Part shown: positions 9,728 through 18,862 of the stretch, piece after piece
Layout: each line of letters starts with the position of its first letter
How positions within the stretch are numbered: the stretch's first letter is position 1
Translations under genes and position numbers: made by a program
NCBI RefSeq assembly: GCF_024397795.1
Contig: NZ_CP072983.1
Coordinates: 1,240,001-1,304,000 of the forward strand
Length of the DNA: 64,000 bases
Direction of reading: 5' to 3'
Source: Lactobacillus intestinalis
GTDB lineage: Bacteria; Bacillota; Bacilli; Lactobacillales; Lactobacillaceae
Notes under the pieces: generated by a model
What the model was told of the DNA's origin: nothing
The model's database searches: none
Seen by the model: the letters and a program-made list of their open reading frames with translations, nothing else

Positions 9728-9763
9728 TTAGCACTTGACATTAAAGAGTGCTAATTATACAAT
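9728..9763 (+). promoter_or_regulatory. clpE promoter with embedded CIRCE operator (HrcA site)
   Basis: TTAGCACTT (9728-9736), nine bases, then GAGTGCTAA (9746-9754) form a CIRCE element with one mismatch from a perfect inverted repeat. The -35 TTGACA (9735-9740) lies inside it and the -10 TACAAT (9758-9763) follows after 17 bases. HrcA binding would therefore cover the promoter. A tandem CtsR heptad repeat was looked for and not seen here. Confidence 0.85.
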
Positions 9764-9800
9764 TCTATTGAAACTCTAAGCGAAAGGCGGTAAAAAACTA

Positions 9801-12005
9801 TTGCTTTGTCAAAATTGTAATAAACGCCCTGCTGCTATTCATCTTTTTACAAAGGTGAATAGTCAGAGCCGAGAAATTGATCTATGTCAAAAATGCTATC
9901 AAAAGTTAAGAAACGAACAAGGAAATATAAATATGAACAACAATAATGAATTCTTTGGCGACTTTGATGACTTATTTAACGCATTAAATGGAAATAATCG
10001 CAATGCCGCTAATAATATGAATAATAATGGCCCAGAAATGCAAATGGGAAGAGGCGGAAATGGTGGCAGCCAAGGTGGTCGTTCCCTTCTTGATCAATAT
10101 GGTACAGATTTAACTGCTCTTGCTAAGCGTGGCAAGATTGATCCTGTTATCGGCCGTGATCAAGAAATTGCTCGTGTAATTGAAATTTTAAACAGAAGAA
10201 CTAAAAACAACCCAGTTTTAATCGGTGAAGCTGGTGTCGGTAAAACTGCCGTAGTAGAAGGATTAGCCCAACAAATTGTTGATGGTTCAGTGCCTGCTAA
10301 GTTACAAGATAAAAAGATCATTTCATTAAATGTAGTTTCTCTTGTACAAGGTACTGGGATCCGTGGCCAATTTGAACAAAGAATGGAACAATTGATTAAG
10401 GAACTTCAATCAAGAAATGATGTCATTCTCTTTATTGATGAAATCCATGAAATCGTTGGTGCTGGTAACGCTGAAGGTGGAATGGACGCTGGTAACATTA
10501 TTAAGCCAGCTTTAGCCCGTGGTGAACTTCAGTTAGTAGGTGCTACTACTATTAAGGAATACCGCGATATTGAAAAAGATTCTGCTTTAGCAAGACGTTT
10601 CCAACCAGTTGAAGTTAAAGAGCCATCAATTGACGAAACTATTCGAATTCTTAAAGGTATTCAAAAACGCTATGAAGATTACCACCATGTAAAATATACT
10701 GATGAAGCAATTGAAGGTGCTGCTAAACTTTCAGCTCGCTACATTCAAGATCGCTTCTTGCCAGACAAGGCTATTGATCTTTTAGATGAAGCTGGTTCAA
10801 GAATGAACTTAACTATCCCTTACGTAGATAAGGAAAAGATGCAGGAACGTATTGAAGCAGCTCAACAATTGAAGCAAGATGCCTTGAAGAATGAGGATTA
10901 TGAAAAGGCCGCTTACTACCGTGATCAAATTGAAAAGTACGATAAGATGAAGGATCAAAATGTAGATCCTGACAAATCTCCTATCATCACTGATAAGATC
11001 ATGGACAAGATTGTTGAAGAAAAAACCAACATCCCGGTTGGTGATATCCAAAAACAAGAAGAGAACCAATTACAAAACTTGGCTTCTGATCTTGAAGGTC
11101 ATGTTATTGGTCAAAACAAAGCAGTTGAAAAGGTTGCCCGTGCTATTCGTCGTAACCGTATCGGTTTTAACAAGTCTGGTCGTCCAATTGGCTCATTCCT
11201 CTTTGTTGGACCGACCGGGGTGGGTAAAACTGAACTTGCTAAACAACTTGCTAAGCAAATGTTTGGTTCAAGCGATGCCATGATTCGCTTTGATATGTCC
11301 GAATACATGGAACAATATTCAGTTTCTAAATTAATCGGTTCTGCACCTGGTTATGTTGGTTATGAAGAAGCTGGTCAATTAACTGAACAAGTTCGTCATA
11401 ATCCATACAGTTTAATCTTACTTGATGAAATTGAAAAAGCTCATCCAGATGTAATGAACCTCTTCTTACAGATTCTCGACGACGGTCGTCTAACCGACTC
11501 TCAAGGTAGAACTGTTTCCTTTAAGGATACAATTATCATCATGACTTCAAATGCTGGTCAAGGCATTAAAAACGCCAGCGTCGGCTTTGCAGCTGAAAAT
11601 AGTGAAGAAGAAAAAGAATCTGCTAGAAATTCAATGACTCAATTCTTTAAGCCAGAATTTTTAAACAGACTTGATGATGTAATTGAATTCAATGAATTAG
11701 ACAAGGAAGATTTAATTAAGATTGTTAACTTGATGCTTGATAATACTAATAATATGGTTAAGGATCAAGGTCTTCACATTGATGTTACTGAAAAAGCCAA
11801 AGAAAAGCTTGTTGATGAAGGATTTAACCCCGCAATGGGTGCTCGTCCACTTCGTAGAACTATTCAAGAAGAAATCGAAGACAAGGTGGCTGATTACAAG
11901 CTTGATCACCCAACCAGTAAGAATTTACTCGCTGATGTTAGCGATGATCAAATCACAATCAGTGACAAGGACGAAAACGTTGAAGTAAACAATTCTGAAG
12001 ACTAA
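9801..12005 (+). CDS. clpE: ATP-dependent Clp protease ATP-binding subunit ClpE
   Basis: HSP100 unfoldase partner of ClpP. 734 residues. The ClpE-specific N-terminal zinc finger is visible (C3, C6, C29, C32), followed by an Asn/Gly-rich linker, AAA module 1 ([11 protein letters not shown]alker A), a UVR-like coiled middle segment ([20 protein letters not shown]), AAA module 2 ([10 protein letters not shown]) and the C-terminal D2 small domain. The start is the TTG at 9801, since the zinc finger begins at residue 3 and no upstream ATG is in frame; AAAGGCGG precedes it. Expression is expected to be heat-inducible through HrcA. Confidence 0.95.
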   Translation: MLCQNCNKRPAAIHLFTKVNSQSREIDLCQKCYQKLRNEQGNINMNNNNEFFGDFDDLFNALNGNNRNAANNMNNNGPEMQMGRGGNGGSQGGRSLLDQYGTDLTALAKRGKIDPVIGRDQEIARVIEILNRRTKNNPVLIGEAGVGKTAVVEGLAQQIVDGSVPAKLQDKKIISLNVVSLVQGTGIRGQFEQRMEQLIKELQSRNDVILFIDEIHEIVGAGNAEGGMDAGNIIKPALARGELQLVGATTIKEYRDIEKDSALARRFQPVEVKEPSIDETIRILKGIQKRYEDYHHVKYTDEAIEGAAKLSARYIQDRFLPDKAIDLLDEAGSRMNLTIPYVDKEKMQERIEAAQQLKQDALKNEDYEKAAYYRDQIEKYDKMKDQNVDPDKSPIITDKIMDKIVEEKTNIPVGDIQKQEENQLQNLASDLEGHVIGQNKAVEKVARAIRRNRIGFNKSGRPIGSFLFVGPTGVGKTELAKQLAKQMFGSSDAMIRFDMSEYMEQYSVSKLIGSAPGYVGYEEAGQLTEQVRHNPYSLILLDEIEKAHPDVMNLFLQILDDGRLTDSQGRTVSFKDTIIIMTSNAGQGIKNASVGFAAENSEEEKESARNSMTQFFKPEFLNRLDDVIEFNELDKEDLIKIVNLMLDNTNNMVKDQGLHIDVTEKAKEKLVDEGFNPAMGARPLRRTIQEEIEDKVADYKLDHPTSKNLLADVSDDQITISDKDENVEVNNSED

Positions 12006-12024
12006 AAATTCAAACTTCAGCTAC

Positions 12025-12055
12025 AAAAGAGGGATGTTAATCATCCCTTTTTTAT
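12025..12055 (+). terminator. Terminator of clpE
   Basis: GGGATG...CATCCC hairpin followed by TTTTTT, about 20 bases after the clpE stop. Confidence 0.85.
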
Positions 12056-12143
12056 ATATTTTTTGAGATATTTTTTGCTTTATAACTTCTAAATTAGGGT
12101 ATACTAAAGTTGAAAACAAATAGTACAAGAAACGGGTGAAAGT

Positions 12144-12425
12144 ATGCACTTAATTGATGTAACTAATAGTTATGCAGATTTAGTTCACAGTCAACTCAAC
12201 ACAACCAACGCTACTTACGTAAAAGTGTATTCTCTTGGCAATACTTCCGTAATTTATACAGAAAGTAATACGGGAATCGGAATTGTGTTAGAAAATCATG
12301 ATCGACGTATCCGTGAAGAAGAAGTTGAATTTGTGATTAAGCGACTAGTAAAAGATACTGACACAACTTACACATTAACTGTTGATAAAAGTCGTCACGT
12401 GGTTGAAATCCATATCGACAAATAA
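12144..12425 (+). CDS. DUF1827-type small protein
   Basis: 93 residues, no signal or membrane segment. The sequence (MHLIDVTNSYADLVHSQL... VEIHIDK) resembles the lactic-acid-bacterial DUF1827 family, recognised from memory and not by search; function is unknown. ATG follows an AACGGGTGAAAGT leader. It has its own short upstream region after the clpE terminator and is followed by a hairpin, so it is probably monocistronic. Confidence 0.75.
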   Translation: MHLIDVTNSYADLVHSQLNTTNATYVKVYSLGNTSVIYTESNTGIGIVLENHDRRIREEEVEFVIKRLVKDTDTTYTLTVDKSRHVVEIHIDK

Positions 12426-12430
12426 AAATG

Positions 12431-12459
12431 AGCTAGGATGTTTCCTAGCTTATTTTTTT
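12431..12459 (+). terminator. Terminator after the DUF1827-type gene
   Basis: AGCTAGGA...TTCCTAGCT hairpin (12431-12449) followed by TATTTTTTT. It overlaps the stop codon region of the convergent gene at 12450. Confidence 0.8.
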
Positions 12460-12929
12460 AGCAATTGGTAGCATATATTATCTTTATTTAAGTTATATTT
12501 TTGAAAAATTTGTCCTAATAATACATTGAAATGTTCAATATGTTTATTTTGATTTTTAGATGAAAGTTCCTCACTAATCTTTGTCAAAATCTGCTCCTGA
12601 ACTCTTTCATATTCTTGAGCAGTATCGGGAGAAGCGCCAATTTCTTTCATTAATCCATTTAAAAAATTTAGCTTGGTATCAAATCCAAGTTTATAAGAAT
12701 AGGCCATTTTTCCAATCAGATTATGTTTGTCAGGATGAACATCTAAATAGGGAATCAAATTCAAATTATCTAAATCAAGATCAGGATTTGTTAATCCCTT
12801 AAATTTCAATAGATTCAGAAAAAAATCATAGAAGTCCCCATAAAAATCATCACTAAAAAATTCAAATCGGGGATCATCTTTATCTATTATTTGTTTTTGT
12901 AAAATTGCCCTTAGCTCATCATTCATCAT
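12450..12929 (-). CDS. Hypothetical protein paired with lipase-like hydrolase
   Basis: 159 residues, acidic, predicted soluble and mostly helical; no recognised family, no signal peptide. The first ATG (12929) follows AAGGATAAAG, which is part of the end of the upstream hydrolase gene; the genes overlap by 11 bases. This strict coupling suggests the product works with the hydrolase, for example as a partner, inhibitor or chaperone, but nothing in the sequence decides which. Confidence 0.7.
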   Translation of the reverse strand: MMNDELRAILQKQIIDKDDPRFEFFSDDFYGDFYDFFLNLLKFKGLTNPDLDLDNLNLIPYLDVHPDKHNLIGKMAYSYKLGFDTKLNFLNGLMKEIGASPDTAQEYERVQEQILTKISEELSSKNQNKHIEHFNVLLGQIFQKYNLNKDNICYQLLKK

Positions 12930-13848
12930 CTTTATCCTTCATAAAACTTGTATTATCAAACAATCCTGACAGCTTACCCCATCCCTTATGATCGGGAAAT
13001 TTATTTCTTAAAGTATGGAATTTTTCTTCAGCTAGTTTCTTAAATTCATTCTTTTGCCCCATTCTTTCTACCAAATTAGCCAAATCGTTAGATTTAGTCA
13101 ACAATTTATGTTCATTTTGACTTTCAGTTAAAAAAGCTTCATCTATTTTACGCAATTTCAAATTACCATTTTTATCAAATTGGTAGCCACCCCATATATG
13201 TTGCTTAATAGGATTATTTAAAGGCACACTGTCAACATATTGCAATTTTCCAACCATATGATGAGTGGCAGTTATTCCCAGCGTTACTGGATCATAAATA
13301 TCAACATAATTAAAAATCTTCGATCTAATCTTAGCAACTCGACTTCTTTGCTTTTGATTAAGGAGTAGCCAGATATTCGTCCCCTCATATAGATATACCG
13401 TAATAATTCTTTCGGGATGACGACAATTTGCTAATGCATATTGCGCATTAATTGAGCCCAATGAATGACCATAAATATAGACATGAGCATGAGGAAATTG
13501 ATGAATTGTCTTATTTAAAAAATCAGCCGCAGTTTTTAACTGACTTGGAATCTTGCGCTCACGAATTAATAGCGCTAACAAAATTGGTAAATTAGTTCTT
13601 AACCATTCGTCTCGCCAAGTCTGTGGATTGCCGCGCACAAAGCCATAAGAACCTTTAAACAAAATTGTAATTTCATTGGAATTAGCAATAACAAATGCAC
13701 GCATCCCATCTTCAGCATAAACTGACTTAACGACAGTTCCAATGTGAAATTTCCCTACTTTAACTTGTTCGCCTAATTCTAATTCATCGTAGGCTTTTCT
13801 TGTTAACTGAATTCGATCATAATCTGTAAGTTGTTTATTAATATCCAT
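12919..13848 (-). CDS. Alpha/beta hydrolase, lipase-like
   Basis: 309 residues from the ATG at 13848. The nucleophile elbow GHSLGSINAQYAL marks a lipase/esterase fold; an N-terminal segment resembles class-3-lipase-like proteins with a TILFKGS strand, and a later THHMVG could supply the histidine. The C-terminal third is charged and helical (NEHKLLTKSNDLANLVERMG). No signal peptide is visible. A GTG at 13875 would lie inside the terminator hairpin of the upstream ABC operon, so the ATG is preferred, though its ribosome site (GGGC) is weak. The substrate is unknown. Confidence 0.75.
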   Translation of the reverse strand: MDINKQLTDYDRIQLTRKAYDELELGEQVKVGKFHIGTVVKSVYAEDGMRAFVIANSNEITILFKGSYGFVRGNPQTWRDEWLRTNLPILLALLIRERKIPSQLKTAADFLNKTIHQFPHAHVYIYGHSLGSINAQYALANCRHPERIITVYLYEGTNIWLLLNQKQRSRVAKIRSKIFNYVDIYDPVTLGITATHHMVGKLQYVDSVPLNNPIKQHIWGGYQFDKNGNLKLRKIDEAFLTESQNEHKLLTKSNDLANLVERMGQKNEFKKLAEEKFHTLRNKFPDHKGWGKLSGLFDNTSFMKDKDDE

Positions 13849-13867
13849 AATTTTGCCCAAAAAAATA

Positions 13868-13902
13868 CTAACCACATTAAATATAACATGTGGTTAGCCT
13901 TT
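13868..13902 (-). terminator. Terminator of the amino-acid ABC operon
   Basis: CTAACCACA...TGTGGTTAG perfect 9-bp stem flanked by T-runs on both strands. On the minus strand it ends the ABC operon; its U-run lies about ten bases before the ATG of the hydrolase gene. Confidence 0.8.
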
Positions 13903-13913
13903 TTTAAAAAATA

Positions 13914-14567
13914 TTAATCGTATCTTTTACTTAAGTAATTAGCAATTTGTGATAAGCAGAAACATACAATGAAGTACATTACAGCAATAATTACATACAT
14001 TGGAATTAAATAAGTCGTATTTTGACTATAGATAATTTGAGCGTGGTATAACAATTCTGGCAACACAATAATTGTTGCAAGTGAAGTATCCTTAACCAAA
14101 GATACAAACTGGGACAGTAACGCCGGAATCATGTTATGAAGTCCCTGTGGCACAACAACGTGATACATTGCTTGACCAAATGTCATCCCATTTGATCGAG
14201 CACCTTCCATTTGACCATCGGGAACCGCGATAATCCCACTTCTAACGATCTCACATAGCATTGCCCCTTCAAATATTACCAAGGCAATAATCGATGCGGT
14301 AGTTGGATTCGTGACAATTCCCATCTGTGGCAGCCCAAAATAGGTAAAGAAGATAATCAGCAAGAGGGGCAAATTACGAATGATATCAACTATAAAACCC
14401 ACAATAGCGGAAACATATTTGATCTTCATATATCTAATTAAGCCTAAAAATAAGCCCAAAATAAAGCTCAAAACAATTGAAATAAGCGAAACATAGATTG
14501 TAACCCACAAACCTCGCAATAAGAAGTGAATATCAATCCATGAATAAGCATGAATAAAAGTTTCCAT
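13914..14567 (-). CDS. Amino-acid ABC transporter permease (second)
   Basis: HisM/GlnP-type inner-membrane permease of 217 residues with about five membrane segments and the EAA-type loop (EGARSNGMTFGQAMYHVVVPQGL). Likely heterodimerises with the permease encoded immediately upstream (21-base gap). An AAAGGAAG ribosome site precedes the ATG. Last gene of the T-box-led operon. Confidence 0.92.
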   Translation of the reverse strand: METFIHAYSWIDIHFLLRGLWVTIYVSLISIVLSFILGLFLGLIRYMKIKYVSAIVGFIVDIIRNLPLLLIIFFTYFGLPQMGIVTNPTTASIIALVIFEGAMLCEIVRSGIIAVPDGQMEGARSNGMTFGQAMYHVVVPQGLHNMIPALLSQFVSLVKDTSLATIIVLPELLYHAQIIYSQNTTYLIPMYVIIAVMYFIVCFCLSQIANYLSKRYD

Positions 14568-14588
14568 TTTTCTTCCTTTCTTTAAATA

Positions 14589-15230
14589 CTAGTCTGCAAG
14601 TTTCTTTTCTAAATGACGCATGTAATAACTAAGAGGGAGAGTCAAAATTAAATAAAAGATTCCCACGATCACATAAGTATCAATCGTTCTAAAAGTAGCA
14701 AAAGCAATTAACTGAGCTTGATACATTAAATCAAATCCTGCAACAAAGGCTAAAACTGATGAGTTCTTAACCAAGTTAATGAATTGGTTACCAAGTGGTG
14801 GAATAACTATCTTCATAGCTTGTGGCAAAATTACATATCTCATGGCTTGAGTGTAAGTCATTCCGTTAGATCTGGCACCTTCCATTTGACCATCCCCAAC
14901 AGAGTTAATTCCTGAACGCACTGTTTCAGCAATAAATGCAGAAGTATATAAAGTTAGTCCAATTGTTCCAGCCGCAAAACCGGAAAGTTTGATGAAGAAT
15001 CTTGGAACAATCAAGTAAAAAATCATAACAATTACTAGTAATGGGATATTTCTAAAGACGGCAATATAGATTCTAGCAACTACTTTACCAAATTTTGGTG
15101 GAGCAACTTCCAATAATGCGAAAACAACTCCTAATATCAAGCTAAAAATTAAGGCGATGATACTACACAAAATTGTATTCCAAAATCCAGTTAAGAAACT
15201 AGACCAGTTGTCGGTTATAATTTGCCACAT
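14589..15230 (-). CDS. Amino-acid ABC transporter permease (first)
   Basis: 213-residue HisM/GlnP-type permease, with the EAA loop EGARSNGMTYTQAMRYVILPQAM and hydrophobic segments throughout. Its start overlaps the stop of the binding-protein gene in a TAATG junction. It and the following permease share the loop sequence closely, as expected for paired subunits. Confidence 0.92.
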   Translation of the reverse strand: MWQIITDNWSSFLTGFWNTILCSIIALIFSLILGVVFALLEVAPPKFGKVVARIYIAVFRNIPLLVIVMIFYLIVPRFFIKLSGFAAGTIGLTLYTSAFIAETVRSGINSVGDGQMEGARSNGMTYTQAMRYVILPQAMKIVIPPLGNQFINLVKNSSVLAFVAGFDLMYQAQLIAFATFRTIDTYVIVGIFYLILTLPLSYYMRHLEKKLAD

Positions 15231-16045
15231 TATTTTTCCATCTCCTTAACATTTAATCCTGGTATACCCTTAAACCACTTATTAATCAAGCGGTCATAGG
15301 TACCGTTTTTCTTTAATTCGTCTAAAGCCTTATTAATGTGCTTAACCATGCGAGTTTGGCCTTTATTTACGGCAATACCGTATGGAGCATTTACATAAAC
15401 TCCACCTACCATTTTATAACCTGGATTTTCTTGTGCAATACCCGCAAGCAATCCATTATCAGTAGTTAAAGCTACCCCTTGCTTGGCCTTTAAAGCTGAC
15501 ATGGCTTGGCCATAGTCATCATATTGCAAAACTCGCGCCTTAGGAGCAAACTTATGAACATCATCAACCGCGGTAGTTCCTTTAACTGCCAAAACAGTTT
15601 TTCCATTCAACTGACGAACATTTTTTATTTTACTATCATCAGGAACTAACAAAGATGATCCAGCTGGGAAATATGGCTTACTAAAACTTACTTGCTTTTC
15701 ACGTTCTGGAGTAATAGTCATCGTTGCTAAAACTGCATCGATATTATGATTCTTCAAGAGCGGGATTCGAGTGTTAGCAGTAGTTGTTAAAAATTCAGCT
15801 TTTCCGTTCTTTCCAAGAATTTGCTTAGTTAATGCATGAGCTAAATCAACTTCAAATCCTTCAATTTTCCCAGTTTTAATATTAGTTAATCCAAACAATC
15901 TAGTGTCGGCTCTAATTCCCCAACGAATAGTCTTTGTTCGTTCAACATCTTGATAAGTATCATCTAATCGGTTTTGGCATCCTGCTAAAACAAATACAGC
16001 AAAAAATGCAATGCTCAGCAGAATATATCGTTTTGCTTTTTTCAT
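15230..16045 (-). CDS. Amino-acid ABC transporter substrate-binding lipoprotein
   Basis: 271 residues with a lipoprotein signal: positive N-terminus, hydrophobic core and lipobox LAGC, so C22 or near should be lipidated. The body is a family-3 solute-binding protein (GFEVDLAHALTKQILG, then ATMTITPEREKQVSFSKPYF). In this family the substrate is a polar amino acid such as glutamine, glutamate, aspartate or asparagine. AGGATGAAAGATT precedes the ATG. Confidence 0.92.
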   Translation of the reverse strand: MKKAKRYILLSIAFFAVFVLAGCQNRLDDTYQDVERTKTIRWGIRADTRLFGLTNIKTGKIEGFEVDLAHALTKQILGKNGKAEFLTTTANTRIPLLKNHNIDAVLATMTITPEREKQVSFSKPYFPAGSSLLVPDDSKIKNVRQLNGKTVLAVKGTTAVDDVHKFAPKARVLQYDDYGQAMSALKAKQGVALTTDNGLLAGIAQENPGYKMVGGVYVNAPYGIAVNKGQTRMVKHINKALDELKKNGTYDRLINKWFKGIPGLNVKEMEK

Positions 16046-16056
16046 AATCTTTCATC

Positions 16057-16797
16057 CTAGTCTTTTGAAATAACCTTGCTCAAAAACTCTCGTGCACGTT
16101 CAGTATTAGGATGATCAAAGAATTCTTCTGGTTTTCTATCTTCTAAAACTTTACCAGAATCGAAGAAAATCAAACGATTACTTACTTTCTTAGCGAAGCC
16201 CATTTCGTGAGTAACTACTACCATAGTAATTCCTTGGTCAGCAACAAACTTCATAACATCAAGTACATCTTGAATCATTTCAGGGTCAAGCGCACTTGTA
16301 GGTTCATCAAAAAGAATAACCTTTGGATTCATTGCAAGTGATCTAGCAATGGCAACACGTTGTTTTTGACCACCAGAAAGTTGACGTGGGTAAGAATCAA
16401 TCTTATCAGCCATTCCAACCTTTTCAAGATATTTCATAGCGATCTTCTTATTTTCGTCATCTGGACGCTTTAAAACGATCTTTGGTGCCAACATAACATT
16501 TTCTAAAACAGTGTGGTTGTCATAAAGATTAAAGTGTTGGAAAACCATCCCTACATTTTTACGAATTTTGTTAATATCGGTTTTCTTATCAGCCAAATCA
16601 TAGCCTGTAACAATTAATTGACCGCTGTTAATTTTTTCAAGTCCGTTTATTGTACGGATTAAAGTACTTTTACCAGAACCGGATGGTCCAATAATAGAAA
16701 CAACTTCACCTTCATTAATTGTTAAATTAATGTCTTTTAAAGCATGAAATTTACCATAATACTTATCAACATTCTTAAAATCTATAATTGCACTCAT
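16057..16797 (-). CDS. glnQ: Amino-acid ABC transporter ATP-binding protein
   Basis: 246-residue ATPase: Walker [10 protein letters not shown] near residue 40, signature [15 protein letters not shown], Walker [14 protein letters not shown]-loop VVVTHEM. First structural gene of a four-gene operon (ATPase, binding protein, two permeases) that forms a polar amino-acid importer. The glnQ-type name is by similarity of architecture; the exact substrate is not proven. A T-box leader lies upstream at 16970-17235. Confidence 0.93.
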   Translation of the reverse strand: MSAIIDFKNVDKYYGKFHALKDINLTINEGEVVSIIGPSGSGKSTLIRTINGLEKINSGQLIVTGYDLADKKTDINKIRKNVGMVFQHFNLYDNHTVLENVMLAPKIVLKRPDDENKKIAMKYLEKVGMADKIDSYPRQLSGGQKQRVAIARSLAMNPKVILFDEPTSALDPEMIQDVLDVMKFVADQGITMVVVTHEMGFAKKVSNRLIFFDSGKVLEDRKPEEFFDHPNTERAREFLSKVISKD

Positions 16798-16969
16798 AAG
16801 TTTTTACCTTTCCTTTGCTAAAATTAAAAAGCCAAATACGATAATAGTTCTATTCTAACCTTTTTTAAAATAAAGAAAAACTATATCCAACTCAAAAAAT
16901 GATACATTCTATACCCAAGAGCATCTTTTTATTCGTCTTTAAGTCCCATTTTTCTAAAATTAGGTAAAT

Positions 16970-17235
16970 AAAAAAGTCAATCATCCGTAAATCAGGACGA
17001 AAGACTTTTTCTCCGCGGTACCACCTAAATTGTCTAATTAAAGACCTACTTAAAAAATCAAGCACAAATAATGCTTTCGCGGCTTGATAACGTACCGTTG
17101 ACGTCTCGGCTTACTATAGGATTTACTATTTCGGCGAGCTGCTAAAAAGTGTTTTTCAATGATTCAGGGTTTACTAGTTTCTCACTATCACTAGCTCACT
17201 TTGAAAGATAAACCATTTACTCCTCTTTTTCATGG
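16970..17235 (-). ncRNA. T-box riboswitch leader of the amino-acid ABC operon
   Basis: On the minus strand, a Stem I with the distal CTAGT...ACTAG loop is followed by the T-box bulge sequence GGTGGTACCGCGG (complement of 17013-17025) and a terminator hairpin with a long U-run (16970-17010). GTGAGC pairs with GCTCGC to close the specifier loop, whose 3' strand reads CGAAATAG. AAU (Asn, complement of 17128-17130) is my preferred specifier; AUA is an alternative. Uncharged tRNA would allow transcription of the ABC operon. The rest of the 16800-17411 gene-free stretch holds this leader and the two divergent promoters. Confidence 0.88.
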
Positions 17236-17411
17236 CCTTTTTTAGTTTTTGCTAAAGTAATTTTAATAAGAATTAGGAAAAAAAGCAAGCTTTTTTAAAT
17301 TTTCAGCCAAAATCTTAAAATTTAAGTGCTTACATCTCCTCAAAAGCCTTTTCTAAAGGGATTCGCATGTAGTATTATTATATACAGTATGCAAAAAGGA
17401 GTAAGCTGCAA

Positions 17412-18056
17412 ATGAATCAACCTGAAAAACCTATTATTATTGGGATCACTGGCGGGTCTGGAAGTGGTAAAACTACGATTGCACATGAAATCGCAAATCA
17501 AATTGAAGCTAATGACAGAATCGTAATTATGACCCAAGATTCTTACTATAAAGACAATACTGGTTTGCCAATGTCAGAACGTCAAAAAATCAATTATGAT
17601 CATCCTAACGCTTTTGACATGCCGCTTTTAGAAGCTCAATTGAATCAATTACTTCATAGAAAACCAATCGAAATGCCTACCTATGACTTTACTGAACATA
17701 CACGCAGTGATAAAACGGTTCACATTAATCCAGCTGATATTATCATCTTGGAGGGTATTTTAGTTTTATTCAACGAAGAAATTCGCAATCTCATGGATAT
17801 TAAGGTTTATGTAGATACTGATGATGACATTCGTTTTATTCGTCGTCTAGAACGTGATATGAAGGAACGTGGCCGTTCTCTTGATTCGGTAATTAATCAA
17901 TATTTAACTACGGTCAAGCCAATGTATCACCAATTTATTGAACCTACTAAGCGTTATGCAGACATTATCATTCCTGAAGGCGGAGAAAATAATGTAGCTA
18001 TTGATATGCTCACTACTAAGGTTAGATCAGTTTTAAATCGAACTCACAAAAACTAA
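17412..18056 (+). CDS. udk: Uridine kinase
   Basis: Phosphorylates uridine and cytidine to their monophosphates, a pyrimidine salvage step. 214 residues; P-loop GGSGSGKTT at residues 14-22, base-binding DSYYKD and the [10 protein letters not shown] strand are typical. ATG follows AAGGAGTAAGCTGCAA. Monocistronic, with a terminator right after; it complements the pyrR-pyrP uracil uptake genes further along. Confidence 0.95.
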   Translation: MNQPEKPIIIGITGGSGSGKTTIAHEIANQIEANDRIVIMTQDSYYKDNTGLPMSERQKINYDHPNAFDMPLLEAQLNQLLHRKPIEMPTYDFTEHTRSDKTVHINPADIIILEGILVLFNEEIRNLMDIKVYVDTDDDIRFIRRLERDMKERGRSLDSVINQYLTTVKPMYHQFIEPTKRYADIIIPEGGENNVAIDMLTTKVRSVLNRTHKN

Positions 18057-18057
18057 T

Positions 18058-18085
18058 AAAAGCTAGGTTTTATACCTAGCTTTTT
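18058..18085 (+). terminator. Terminator of udk
   Basis: AAAGCTAGG...CCTAGCTTTTT hairpin immediately after the stop; it also separates udk from the convergent ykoE. Confidence 0.85.
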
Positions 18086-18090
18086 GCTTA

Positions 18091-18669
18091 CTATTGAATA
18101 ACCGGTTTTAGAGATCTTTCAAATAAATTGGTGATCAGTTTTACCAAAACACCATCAAAAACAAGGGAAGAAATCACACCAGTAATAAACATTACAATTT
18201 GAAGATCAATGGAATACTTGTACCAGCCATACAAGAAATATGATGGGACAAAACCGCCAATACTAGCAAAAAATGCTCCGGTTAAGACGCTACTCCAAGA
18301 AAAAGCTTGATAACGAGATTTTTTAGGGAAAAAGCCAATTTCATTAGTAGCTCCTTGAATTAAACCTTCTAATACAGTTAATGCGCCCCATTGACCTCCA
18401 ATAGCCATTTCTACAATTGAAGCGAGCAATTCACCAATTGTTCCTGAACCAGGCGTAGGCACAAAATACATCGCAAGTGGTGCAGCCATGTACCACAATC
18501 CTGAAAAGATAGTATCCATTACTGGAGCATAACCTGTTGGCAACAAAGAAATTTTAGCTACATTATAAATATTATTAAAGCCATAAGTATAAATGACTCC
18601 CATAATAATTCCAATTAAAGCAACTAAAATAATAGACTTCACATTCCATTTTGATGATCTTGTAAACAT
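18091..18669 (-). CDS. ykoE: ECF transporter S component for thiamine precursor (YkoE)
   Basis: 192 residues, integral membrane with about five to six hydrophobic segments. The sequence (VPTPGSGTIGELLASIVEMAIGGQWG, GATNEIGFFPK) matches the YkoE family, the substrate-binding subunit that imports hydroxymethylpyrimidine or thiamine with the shared ECF module. The ECF ATPase and T subunits are not in this window. It is alone behind a TPP riboswitch, which supports the thiamine role. Confidence 0.92.
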   Translation of the reverse strand: MFTRSSKWNVKSIILVALIGIIMGVIYTYGFNNIYNVAKISLLPTGYAPVMDTIFSGLWYMAAPLAMYFVPTPGSGTIGELLASIVEMAIGGQWGALTVLEGLIQGATNEIGFFPKKSRYQAFSWSSVLTGAFFASIGGFVPSYFLYGWYKYSIDLQIVMFITGVISSLVFDGVLVKLITNLFERSLKPVIQ

Positions 18670-18675
18670 AAAAAA

Positions 18676-18709
18676 CTCCTTTTAACTAACACAAATAAGT
18701 CAAAAGGAG
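18676..18709 (-). promoter_or_regulatory. TPP riboswitch expression platform: terminator holding the ribosome site
   Basis: CTCCTTTT (18702-18709 complement) pairs with AAAAGGAG (18676-18683 complement), followed by TTTTTT and then the ATG at 18669. The 3' arm contains the AAGGAG ribosome site six bases from the ATG. The hairpin can act as an intrinsic terminator and, in transcripts that read through, hide the ribosome site. Confidence 0.75.
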
Positions 18710-18723
18710 CTTAAAATTCTCTT

Positions 18724-18806
18724 CTAGTATTGCACTTTCCTTTCGCAAGCATTACCTTGTTCAAGTTCAAAGGGTATATCTCAGCTAAAATAGCACCCCT
18801 AGTGAC
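18724..18806 (-). ncRNA. TPP (thiamine pyrophosphate) riboswitch
   Basis: On the minus strand the conserved THI elements appear in order: CTAGGGGTGC, GCTGAGA, ACCCTTTGAACTTGA, GGTAATGC and a closing GAAAGGAAAGTG. Ligand binding is expected to lower expression of ykoE. Confidence 0.95.
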
Positions 18807-18825
18807 TTATCTTTATGACGGACTC

Positions 18826-18831
18826 ATTATA
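18826..18831 (-). promoter_or_regulatory. -10 element of the ykoE transcript
   Basis: A perfect TATAAT on the minus strand about 20 bases upstream of the aptamer. The -35 (TTTCAT at 17 bases) is weak. Confidence 0.5.
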
Positions 18832-18862
18832 ACACTAAGTCCAACCAAATGAAACGTTTTCA

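Noticed and set aside
9700..9830. CtsR box upstream of clpE
   Set aside because: Only an isolated GTCAAA near the start codon was seen; the tandem heptad arrangement is missing.
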